A DNA stretch of 5,227 nucleotides, from assembly GCA_030740295.1 (NCBI GenBank), contig JASLXP010000673.1, positions 1 to 5,227 of the forward strand. Direction: 5' to 3'. This document shows, in pieces, positions 1-5,227 of the stretch (its first letter is position 1; each line of letters begins with the position of its first letter). Under the pieces are notes generated by a model that saw nothing but the letters and a program-made list of their open reading frames with translations, had not been told where the DNA came from and did not search any database. A program made the translations under genes and the position numbers. Source of the stretch: Planctomycetota bacterium. Lineage in GTDB: Bacteria > Planctomycetota > PUPC01 > JACPCR01.

Positions 1-414
1 CGGCGCGGCCGACCGTCAGGCGTCACCGGCCTCTTCTTCGTCGAAGCCGTACCCGCGACGGTGGCGACCACCCCGCTGGACGGCCCCTGGTTCGCCGCCC
101 GCGATGTGGGAGTCCTGTCTCCGGTCAAGAAAGGCGACAAAGCCACCTACACCTACCTGGAGACGAAATTCGCCCTGCCCAAGGCCTGGCCGGGCAAACG
201 CCTCTTCCTCGAATGTCCCGATCAAGTGATCCAGCACATCGTGCTCAACGACCAGGCCATCACCGTCCCCATGAACACCATCGACATCAGCGGCCTGGTG
301 GACCGCGACGGGGAGAACATTCTGCGCTGGGTGCCCGGCCACTACCGCGTCCCCGAAATCACCCGCGAACAGACCATGGTCATCCCTGAACTGAACCTGG
401 TGTGGACTGAGTAG
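1..414 (+). CDS. C-terminal fragment of a probable glycoside hydrolase-like protein with a sugar-binding jelly-roll domain (5' end outside window)
   Basis: The frame is open from the first base to the TAG at 412-414, so the gene enters from the left and the GTG at 61 is not its start; 137 residues are visible. The first residues (SGVTGLFFVEAVPAT) look like the closing strand of one beta-sandwich domain of the GH2 sugar-binding type. A second segment follows, from about LDGPWFAARDVG to the stop, with alternating beta-strand character, an LFLECPDQV strand, an IVLNDQAI strand and an IDISGLVDRDGENIL stretch, a pattern typical of galactose-binding-like modules. No catalytic residues lie in the visible part, so the enzyme class cannot be read. 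Third codon positions look strongly C/G-biased by eye. The gene converges on the minus-strand gene at 599-1411. The hydrolase label is inference from the domain pattern; a non-enzymatic carbohydrate-binding protein is possible. Confidence 0.6.
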   Translation, partial: RRGRPSGVTGLFFVEAVPATVATTPLDGPWFAARDVGVLSPVKKGDKATYTYLETKFALPKAWPGKRLFLECPDQVIQHIVLNDQAITVPMNTIDISGLVDRDGENILRWVPGHYRVPEITREQTMVIPELNLVWTE

Positions 415-598
415 GGGGGATGACTGCTAGAAGAGCTACCAGGAATAAGAGCTGTATGTTCTCGGCCCTGATCCGAAAATGTGATTCTGAAGTGGCCATA
501 GCCAAACTGATAAGCCCGGCGCAGAAAGGGCAGGCCAATGGTTTCATGTGCTCGTTCATCCGGTGTCGTCGTTCATATTTTTTGTGCGCGACCTCTTA
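415..598. other. Short convergent intergenic region, no supported gene
   Basis: This gap lies between the stop of the left-hand plus-strand gene and the stop of the minus-strand gene ending at 599. I see no convincing terminator: the only short inverted repeat is GCCC/GGGC around 513-530, with no T run next to it. A 55-codon minus-strand reading frame (547 to 380) crosses into the left gene and is discussed among the rejected items. Confidence 0.4.
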
Positions 599-1411
599 TC
601 AGACACCAATCCACTTGCGTGTCAGAGTGAGCGCCTCTTGGGGGTGGTCGAGCCTGGCATAGGCCATCCACGCCCGGCAACTGACAGTATCGCCTGCGTT
701 GACGTCCTTCCCGATGATACTGAAATCGTGCGCACGCCAGCGACGATTGGCGGACAGGCTGGGGCAGAATTCCTTTTCGACCGCATGCACGATACTCCAG
801 CCGGATTCACCGATTGGAGTGACCATGACAGGATGGTCATAAAGCTGTTCGTCGATGGGGCGCTCCATGTCCTGCGGCACTTCGCCCGACTGATGCGTCA
901 GCTCCATCTTTGCCGCCTCCATCTGCGCCGATTGTGAATCCCTCGCCCACGTGCGGTGTTCGAGATCGTTGAGTTTCGGCTGCACCCACTCGCCTCCGAG
1001 CGGCAGCCAGGGCTCTGTGGGTTGATGAAAGTAATTGCTGACCAGCGCATGAAAGTCGCGGTAGTCAGCCTCGAATGAAAAAGAAAACTCAGCTTCAATC
1101 ACGTGGTCGAGCAAGGTGTAGGTGACACTGGTCTCAACTCGCCAATCCTCATGCGGCTCGATTCTGAGGCGAACATTCCCATCAGAGGATGCAGCGTGCA
1201 GAGGAGCGTGTCGCCTCGGCACGAAAAGCCCCGTCCGGTCAGCCACGAAGTAATGCTCAACGTTCATACACATCCGTCGAGTTACGGGCGCAGTGTCCGC
1301 GCCTGAGGTCACCTCGATTCCGTGTTCGTCACCACCGGAGATGTAACCTGCCCAGTGCTTCTGATTGAAACGCCATGCAGGTGAGAGTGGTTGTGTCATT
1401 GTTTTGCCCAT
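599..1411 (-). CDS. Hypothetical protein, 270 aa, probable beta-sandwich fold
   Basis: This is a complete minus-strand reading frame from ATG (1411-1409) to TGA (601-599), and I do not recognise the family with certainty. It has no signal peptide or TM segment, so it is probably cytoplasmic. It is rich in aromatic and charged residues with alternating strands: NVEHYFVADRTGLFVPRR at about 49-66, SVTYTLLDHVIEAEFSFSFE at about 95-114, then DYRDFHALVSNYFHQP. The strand pattern ending in FHALVSNYF recalls beta-sandwich, mutarotase-like domains found near PVC carbohydrate genes, but no catalytic motif can be assigned. A second in-frame ATG lies four codons in (1399-1397), giving MTQPLSPAW; neither start has a strong Shine-Dalgarno, so the choice is open. 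It lies 136 bases downstream of the oxidoreductase on the same strand, possibly in one transcript, although hairpins separate them. The reading frame itself is well supported; function is unknown. Confidence 0.8.
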   Translation of the reverse strand: MGKTMTQPLSPAWRFNQKHWAGYISGGDEHGIEVTSGADTAPVTRRMCMNVEHYFVADRTGLFVPRRHAPLHAASSDGNVRLRIEPHEDWRVETSVTYTLLDHVIEAEFSFSFEADYRDFHALVSNYFHQPTEPWLPLGGEWVQPKLNDLEHRTWARDSQSAQMEAAKMELTHQSGEVPQDMERPIDEQLYDHPVMVTPIGESGWSIVHAVEKEFCPSLSANRRWRAHDFSIIGKDVNAGDTVSCRAWMAYARLDHPQEALTLTRKWIGV

Positions 1412-1431
1412 TCAGGTTGAGACGCTCTGTG

Positions 1432-1452
1432 GCGTAAGCCTCCGGCTTGCGC
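1432..1452. repeat. REP-like palindrome 1 (9-bp stem, 3-nt loop)
   Basis: The arms GCGTAAGCC (1432-1440) and GGCTTGCGC (1444-1452) pair over nine positions around a TCC loop, with one T-G wobble at 1435/1449. From memory, the AAGCC-TCC-GGCTT core resembles small palindromes scattered through planctomycete intergenic DNA; I could not count copies. It lies just upstream of the start of the minus-strand 270-residue gene. Confidence 0.55.
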
Positions 1453-1472
1453 TGGATCGAGCCCGCGAGCGC

Positions 1473-1489
1473 ACCGGCACGCAGCCGGC
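1473..1489. repeat. GC palindrome 2, imperfect copy of palindrome 3
   Basis: The arms CCGGC (1474-1478) and GCCGG (1484-1488) form a perfect 5-bp stem with a 5-nt loop. The 17-base unit ACCGGCACGCAGCCGGC matches the unit at 1518-1534 at 14 of 17 positions. All three differences fall between positions 7 and 10, in or beside the loop. Confidence 0.5.
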
Positions 1490-1517
1490 TTCTTCAGAAA
1501 TACCTTTTAGGCTTTGG

Positions 1518-1544
1518 ACCGGCTGGGAGCCGGCCCGGCCAGCC
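1518..1544. repeat. GC palindrome 3 just after the oxidoreductase stop; possible transcription-end hairpin
   Basis: CCGGCT (1519-1524) and AGCCGG (1528-1533) form a perfect 6-bp stem with a GGG loop. An overlapping alternative pairs GGCTGG (1521-1526) with CCAGCC (1539-1544). On the minus strand this lies 4 to 30 bases past the oxidoreductase TAA (1550-1548). It is placed like a terminator, but the bases that follow (TCCAAAGCC) are not a T run, so a standard Rho-independent terminator is not supported. It may instead be a REP-type element or an RNA-stabilising hairpin. Confidence 0.45.
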
Positions 1545-1547
1545 AAG

Positions 1548-2486
1548 TTACGGCTTCGGCAAAAGCTGTACACCATCGACGACGACGAAGCCATCAGTAT
1601 CGCGAGTGGACACGGTGACGGTCACGGCATCTTCGATCCGATAGGTTCCCAGTGACTTGCCGACCCCATCGCTCTTTCGCTGATTGACGACGATGTCTTT
1701 CTTGACGCCGCCGAGCGACACGGTCACAGGCGTCTTCGTTGATCGGTTCCCGCTGGTTACGTAGAGAAGCTTCACCTGATAGTCGCCCGGCTTCGGGACT
1801 TTGAATTCGAAGGTCGCCGTCTTTTCGCCCTTGCCACTATTGCCGTCGTGGATGCAGGCTGGGCCGCACACGGGAGCAAGGGTTCCGGATGTCCACAGGC
1901 CGGTCATTTTTGCCGCAGCATCATCCATCACCAGACCCGCAAGAGGTCTCACTGGTGTTGCCGGAGGCCGATCGAGCCAGACCAGGCGCTGTCCGTCCTT
2001 TTCCAGCTTTGCCTTCAGCTTCGCATAATCGAGATCCTGCACGTCGCTCCCCTCGTCAATCGCCAAAGCGGCGGCTGCTCCGGCGCTTTGACCGAGGATC
2101 ATGAATACCGGCTCCATGCGGATTGAACCATAAGCAACATGCGATGAGGAAAGGCAGACCGGCACCAACAAATTCAAGCACTCCTCCTTTCTGGGAACGA
2201 TGGAGCGATAGGAAACAGGATAGGGCCTCGGGCATCCGCGCCCAAAACCTCCCTCGTTTCGCACGGTCACTTTCCCGTCTTCTTCCACGACCACGCGCTG
2301 GCAGAAGTGGGAGTCCATCGGGTATGACGCCAACCCGACGGAATCGGCCACTGTCCTTCTCGATTCACAGTTCGCCTGTGTCATCACGTAACCGGAGACC
2401 ATGCGACGGCCTTCCCGCACATAGAGCTGATGGGGCCAGAAACCCGTAGCCTGAAACTCGCGCGGGTGGAGCCCGAAACGGTGGCC
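1548..2486 (-). CDS. FAD-dependent oxidoreductase, C-terminal part with golvesin/xanthan-lyase-type domain; N-terminal FAD-binding half missing
   Basis: The frame ends with TAA at 1550-1548. A GTG at 2420 could act as a start, but family-like sequence continues upstream of it through WPHQLYVREGRRM and FGLHPREFQATG to about 2475, and the frame then stops at 2489-2487. No native start is visible. The body matches the C-terminal region of the FAD_oxidored family (PF12831): YPMDSH, PYPVSYRSIVPRKEECLNLL, the stretch around SSHVAYGSIRMEPVF, and ILGQSAGAAAALAID. From about residue 165 (counted from the GTG) to the end is a beta-rich domain, with FEFKVPKPGDYQVKLLY and TDGFVVVDGVQLLP, of the golvesin/Xly carbohydrate-binding-like type. 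The GxGxxG Rossmann motif, normally several hundred residues upstream, is absent, so this piece cannot bind FAD in the usual way. It is probably a pseudogene remnant or a victim of a chimeric assembly. Relatives are often exported and sit near glycan-degradation genes. Confidence 0.85.
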   Translation of the reverse strand, partial: GHRFGLHPREFQATGFWPHQLYVREGRRMVSGYVMTQANCESRRTVADSVGLASYPMDSHFCQRVVVEEDGKVTVRNEGGFGRGCPRPYPVSYRSIVPRKEECLNLLVPVCLSSSHVAYGSIRMEPVFMILGQSAGAAAALAIDEGSDVQDLDYAKLKAKLEKDGQRLVWLDRPPATPVRPLAGLVMDDAAAKMTGLWTSGTLAPVCGPACIHDGNSGKGEKTATFEFKVPKPGDYQVKLLYVTSGNRSTKTPVTVSLGGVKKDIVVNQRKSDGVGKSLGTYRIEDAVTVTVSTRDTDGFVVVDGVQLLPKP

Positions 2487-4580
2487 TCAGCGGTCGGTGT
2501 CGCCGTAGCGATCATCTGCCTCGTCGTGGGTGTTGCCTTTCAGCGTGTCAGCCATCAGCGGGACCAGGCAGAGGTCGCGCAAAAAAACGCCGAGATCAGC
2601 GAGGAAAAGGCAAAGACCAGCGAGGCAAAAGCTACCGAGGCATACAGACAACAACGAAAAGACGCGATGGCCGCGTCGAAGCGTTTCTCTCTACAAGCCG
2701 TTCGTACTGCGGAGACGGGCCGGTTCGTGGAGACCGAGCGTCGGATCGCCGATGCTGAATCCGTCTTGAAGGGGTCGCCCTGGATATTTTTTGCCAGGGG
2801 CAAATATGCGGAAGCCAGAAAGGACTACGCTGAGGCTGAAGATTTCTACATGAAAGCCATCGAAAAAGACGAATCGATCACGGAGGCCCGCAACGCCCTG
2901 GCTGAGTTGAAAGCGCTACAGGGAGACCTCACCAACGCGGAGGAACTGATCGCCGGCATCGAGAATGAGACTGACTGGAAGAACCTCCTGCGCGCCGCGA
3001 AACTTCTCTACAGGGCGGGCAAATGGAGCGACAGCGCCAAAGTCAACGAGCGTGCCGTGGCGCTCATGGAACAGGCCGCCGATTCCGCGACGGAGAAAGA
3101 CAACAAATCACTACAGGCGCTCCTCGATGAGGCCCGATACAGCATCGGCGACGCCCGGGCCGCGGAAGCATGTGTTGGTTTCTATGACCAGGTCAAAGGG
3201 CGTTTGCGCCATGAGCAGAGCGGTGCCGTTGCCAAAAAGCTCGTGGAGATCAATCAGAAACAGAAAGGCGTCAACCAGTTCATGTGGAGTTATACGGACA
3301 CGACCAACCGGTTCCTTGTCGTGAGCATCCATCACGATGACGAGCTGAAGTATATCCACCCTCTCTCCGGCTTCCCCATCCAGAAACTCACCCTGACTAA
3401 CCACCGGAAACTACGTCAGGTCCACGCCCTGATCGGCATGCCGCTCAAGTATCTCGATATCACAGCGACGCCTGTCACCGATCTTTCCCCACTGAACAGA
3501 CTTCCCCTCGAATACCTGAACATCAGCTTCCAGCCAATCCAGGAAATCACCGCCCTGCGCGGCATGAGCCTGAAACACCTTGATGTCTCCGACACCCGTG
3601 TGACTGATCTCTCGCCGTTAAGTGAAATGTCATCTATCGAGTCCCTCAGTATCGTCCACATCTGGCCCATGAAGGACATCTCGCCACTTCGCGGCCTCAA
3701 GCTCAAACACCTGTATGCCACCTACACCAGCATCGTAGATATCTCACCGCTGGCTGGCATGCCGCTCGAAACACTCACCCTCTTCCACACCCCGGTCAAA
3801 GACATCAGCGTCCTGCGCGGCATGAAGCTGAAACGCCTGGACGCTTCACACCACACGACGGATCTGAGCCCCATCGAAGGCATGCCGCTTCAGTATCTGG
3901 ATGTGCGTGATTCTTCGGTATTCAAGATCGACATCGTAAAGGACATGCCCCTCGAAATCTTCAATTGTTCCGGAACGCTGAGGACGGAGACGCTGGCGCC
4001 CCTGGCAGGAAAGAAACTCAAGGAATGCTACTTTGAGAGGACGAAGGTCTCTGACCTCTCGCCACTCGCCGGCATGCCGATTACCCGACTCGGATTTAAT
4101 TTTACGAAGGTCAGCGACCTGTCACCTTTGAAAAGCATGCCCCTGGACAGGCTGGAATTCGTAGATACTCCAGTCTCCGACATCACCCCGCTCGCGGGTG
4201 CGCCAATCAGGAATCTCAATCTGAGCGGCACAGTGGTAGCCGATCTGTCTCCACTCACAGACAGTACGCAGCTTTACACTCTGGATATGAACAACACACT
4301 TGTATCTGACCTGTCTCCGCTGAAGAAAGTCCTGACCCTCGGCCGCCTCCAAATCGCATCGACCAGAGTCACTGACCTGTCCCCGCTGCAGGACACTAAC
4401 ATCAGCGAGCTCAACATTGCCCACACGCCAACCACCGACCTGACGCCGCTCGAAGGGATGAAAAGGATCGCGTTTCTCACTGTTTCGGCGGGCCAGGAAT
4501 TCACACCGGAATCGAAAGCTCTCCTGGAGAAGCTGAAAGCAAAGGGCGGGTTTAAGGTTACCGTGGTGAAGGCACAATGA
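2430..4580 (+). CDS. Membrane-anchored coiled-coil / TPR / leucine-rich-repeat protein, probably the C-terminal part of a PVC-type Ser/Thr kinase
   Basis: The reading frame gives 716 residues, ending at TGA 4578-4580. Its parts in order are: a TM helix at about 17-38 (VASAVGVAVAIICLVVGVAF); an Ala/Glu/Lys-rich coiled coil at about 42-80; a TPR-like helical region at about 85-275, clearest at KYAEARKDYAEAEDFYMKAI; then 16 LRR units of 20-22 residues from 339 to 679, consensus MPLKxLDxSxTxVxDLSPLxG; then a short lysine-rich tail. In many PVC proteins this arrangement follows a cytoplasmic N-terminal kinase domain, which is absent here. ATG 2430 is the only ATG before the TM segment and has only weak Shine-Dalgarno-like bases (AGAG, 3 bases away). 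It lies opposite oxidoreductase coding sequence, and residues 1 to about 12 are its antisense. The frame is open back to a stop at 2325. I infer N-terminal truncation; a native short anchored LRR protein is the alternative. Its binding partner is unknown. Confidence 0.85.
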   Translation: MGPETRSLKLARVEPETVASAVGVAVAIICLVVGVAFQRVSHQRDQAEVAQKNAEISEEKAKTSEAKATEAYRQQRKDAMAASKRFSLQAVRTAETGRFVETERRIADAESVLKGSPWIFFARGKYAEARKDYAEAEDFYMKAIEKDESITEARNALAELKALQGDLTNAEELIAGIENETDWKNLLRAAKLLYRAGKWSDSAKVNERAVALMEQAADSATEKDNKSLQALLDEARYSIGDARAAEACVGFYDQVKGRLRHEQSGAVAKKLVEINQKQKGVNQFMWSYTDTTNRFLVVSIHHDDELKYIHPLSGFPIQKLTLTNHRKLRQVHALIGMPLKYLDITATPVTDLSPLNRLPLEYLNISFQPIQEITALRGMSLKHLDVSDTRVTDLSPLSEMSSIESLSIVHIWPMKDISPLRGLKLKHLYATYTSIVDISPLAGMPLETLTLFHTPVKDISVLRGMKLKRLDASHHTTDLSPIEGMPLQYLDVRDSSVFKIDIVKDMPLEIFNCSGTLRTETLAPLAGKKLKECYFERTKVSDLSPLAGMPITRLGFNFTKVSDLSPLKSMPLDRLEFVDTPVSDITPLAGAPIRNLNLSGTVVADLSPLTDSTQLYTLDMNNTLVSDLSPLKKVLTLGRLQIASTRVTDLSPLQDTNISELNIAHTPTTDLTPLEGMKRIAFLTVSAGQEFTPESKALLEKLKAKGGFKVTVVKAQ
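2466..2489. other. Probable deletion or assembly breakpoint joining two N-terminally truncated divergent genes
   Basis: On the minus strand, oxidoreductase-like residues (FGLHPREFQ) run up to about 2475 and the frame stops at 2489-2487. On the plus strand, the LRR protein becomes recognisable at about 2466, just before its TM helix. Both genes lack their N-terminal domains and no promoter or intergenic space lies between them. The exact base of the junction cannot be fixed from one sequence. Confidence 0.6.
3444..4466 (+). repeat. Coding repeat array: 16 leucine-rich-repeat units of 20-22 residues
   Basis: Units begin at protein residues 339, 360, 381, 403, 425, 446, 467, 487, 508, 530, 551, 572, 593, 615, 637 and 658, each about 60-66 bases. 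Most carry a D-[LI]-[ST]-P-[LI] turn, but every copy spells it with a different codon combination (for example GATCTTTCCCCACTG, GATATCTCACCGCTG, GACCTGTCTCCGCTG). Units at 487 and 508 are the most degenerate and lack the DLSPL turn. A partial leading unit lies at 317-338. Confidence 0.8.
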
Positions 4581-4698
4581 TGCAGATTATGATGGCCTGA
4601 TGGGAACCACGGGCATTGGCGATGTCGACCAACGCAGGGCCGCACGCGACAGCACGTGTCCCGCCCGGAGTGCGAATGCCTGACACGCGTCTGTTTTT
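4581..4698. other. Short convergent intergenic region, no supported gene or clear terminator
   Basis: This gap separates the stop of the LRR gene from the stop of the minus-strand hydrolase. The only long-range complementarity I see is GGCATT near 4613 with AATGCC near 4675, separated by a loop of more than 50 bases, which is too weak to call a terminator. A T6 run at 4694-4699 adjoins the hydrolase stop but has no GC hairpin directly before it. Confidence 0.4.
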
Positions 4699-5227
4699 TC
4701 AGTTGGCCGTGGTCGGAGATTCTACGACCACCACGTCGGCGCGGCGTGATTCGGGGAGGACTTTCAGGCTCTTCATTGCTCCGTCTCGGTACTCGCCTTC
4801 GATGGTGGTGTGCCGCGGCGCATGGAGTTTGAACTTCACGTTCCAATCACGGGGCCAGGCGGGCAGCAGGTAAACCTTGTTCGAGTATGGGTCAGTCTGC
4901 ATGAGCATGGTCTGGAGCGTTCTCGTCAGCACACCACCGTGGTCCTGATCGGGCACCCAGTTGTAGTTCGGACCCCAGAAGGCGGGGAAGCGAGACCCCT
5001 TGTGATGATTCCTCGCCCGGCCGACCAAGTATTTGCGAGCGTCGTCAGCCAGGCCGAGATACGCCATGAAAAGGTCGTCCTGGCGCCAGCCGAAATTGCC
5101 CTTATCCCAGCGATGTTTCAGGGCTCCCAGTCCGAGCTTTGCGTTCGGCTTTTCAAAGGAGACCAGGCGGAATGGAAACACCGCGTAGAGCTCGGGATTC
5201 TCCATGTTCCGTTTGTTGGCAAACTTC
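4699..5227 (-). CDS. GH95-like glycosyl hydrolase, C-terminal fragment (5' end outside window)
   Basis: The frame is open from the right edge (KFANKRNMENPELYAVFPFR) to TGA at 4701-4699, showing 175 residues. ATG 5205 is internal, because family-like sequence precedes it. Recognisable blocks are ENPELYAVFPFRLV, GNFGWRQDDLFMAYLGLADDA, FPAFWGPNYNWVPDQDHGG, LPAWPRDWNVKFKLHAP and the terminal strands ending VVVESPTTAN. They match the end of the (alpha/alpha)6 barrel and the C-terminal beta domain of the uncharacterised PVC hydrolases related to GH95, which often carry an N-terminal DUF5703 domain. Characterised GH95 enzymes are alpha-L-fucosidases or alpha-L-galactosidases; the substrate here cannot be inferred. 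The family is usually secreted, but the signal peptide would lie outside the window. It is on the same strand as the oxidoreductase, and together they suggest a glycan-use cluster. Confidence 0.8.
   Translation of the reverse strand, partial: KFANKRNMENPELYAVFPFRLVSFEKPNAKLGLGALKHRWDKGNFGWRQDDLFMAYLGLADDARKYLVGRARNHHKGSRFPAFWGPNYNWVPDQDHGGVLTRTLQTMLMQTDPYSNKVYLLPAWPRDWNVKFKLHAPRHTTIEGEYRDGAMKSLKVLPESRRADVVVVESPTTAN

Noticed and set aside
61..414. GTG at 61 as the start of a complete 117-residue protein
   Set aside because: The frame is open and domain-like back to base 1, so the gene simply enters from outside the window.
380..547. Minus-strand 55-codon frame with a CPFC motif near its start and a short hydrophobic stretch (IQLLFLVALLAVI)
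   Set aside because: It overlaps the 3' end of the left gene, has only one CxxC pair where a zinc ribbon needs two, and has no clear ribosome-binding site; most likely chance.
420..662. Plus-strand 80-codon frame after the left gene
   Set aside because: It is low-complexity, unlike any family I know, and runs into the antisense of the well-supported minus-strand gene.
1432..1544. CRISPR array
   Set aside because: There are only three unequal palindromes with short non-spacer intervals, no constant repeat length, and no cas genes nearby.
4579..4683. DADYDGL string resembling an EF-hand or dockerin calcium loop in a frame just after the LRR stop
   Set aside because: The twelfth loop position is Gly rather than Asp/Glu, the frame has a stop at 4567 just upstream and ends soon after, and there is no second loop.
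4122..4846. Long minus-strand frames opposite the LRR gene
   Set aside because: They mirror the LRR codon periodicity (repeated SGDRS-type strings are the antisense of the repeated DLSPL turn), which marks them as shadows.

Overview
The window looks like a piece of a moderately GC-rich genome from the Planctomycetota/Verrucomicrobiota/Lentisphaerota (PVC) group. The reasons are the gene families: a GH95-like glycosyl hydrolase C-terminus, a FAD-dependent oxidoreductase with a golvesin/xanthan-lyase-type C-terminal domain, a sugar-binding jelly-roll C-terminus, and a membrane-anchored coiled-coil/TPR/leucine-rich-repeat protein like the C-terminal halves of PVC serine/threonine kinases. This assignment is by recognition, without any database search.

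Layout, left to right. Positions 1-414 (+) are the 3' end of a probable glycoside-hydrolase-like protein. Positions 415-598 are a short gap with no convincing gene. Positions 599-1411 (-) encode a complete 270-residue protein of unknown function. Positions 1412-1547 are intergenic and hold three GC-rich palindromes in a row, resembling a REP/BIME-type cluster. Positions 1548-2486 (-) are the C-terminal part of a FAD-dependent oxidoreductase that lacks its Rossmann N-terminus. Positions 2430-4580 (+) encode a protein with a TM segment, coiled coil, TPR-like region and 16 LRR units. Positions 4581-4698 are a short convergent gap. Positions 4699-5227 (-) are the C-terminal end of a GH95-like glycosyl hydrolase that runs off the right edge.

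The most notable point is at about 2466-2489. The minus-strand oxidoreductase and the plus-strand LRR protein meet head to head and overlap there. The oxidoreductase reading frame stays family-like up to about 2475 and hits a stop at 2487-2489, with its FAD-binding half missing. The LRR protein begins almost directly at its TM segment, where relatives usually carry a cytoplasmic kinase domain, and its only usable ATG lies inside the antisense of oxidoreductase coding sequence. The simplest reading is a single deletion, or a collapsed assembly, across an originally divergent gene pair that removed both promoters and both N-termini.

The hydrolase, oxidoreductase and jelly-roll pieces suggest a polysaccharide or glycan degradation neighbourhood. 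The LRR/TPR protein would be a signalling or scaffold component beside it. No new defence system, CRISPR array, tRNA, rRNA or transposase gene was seen.
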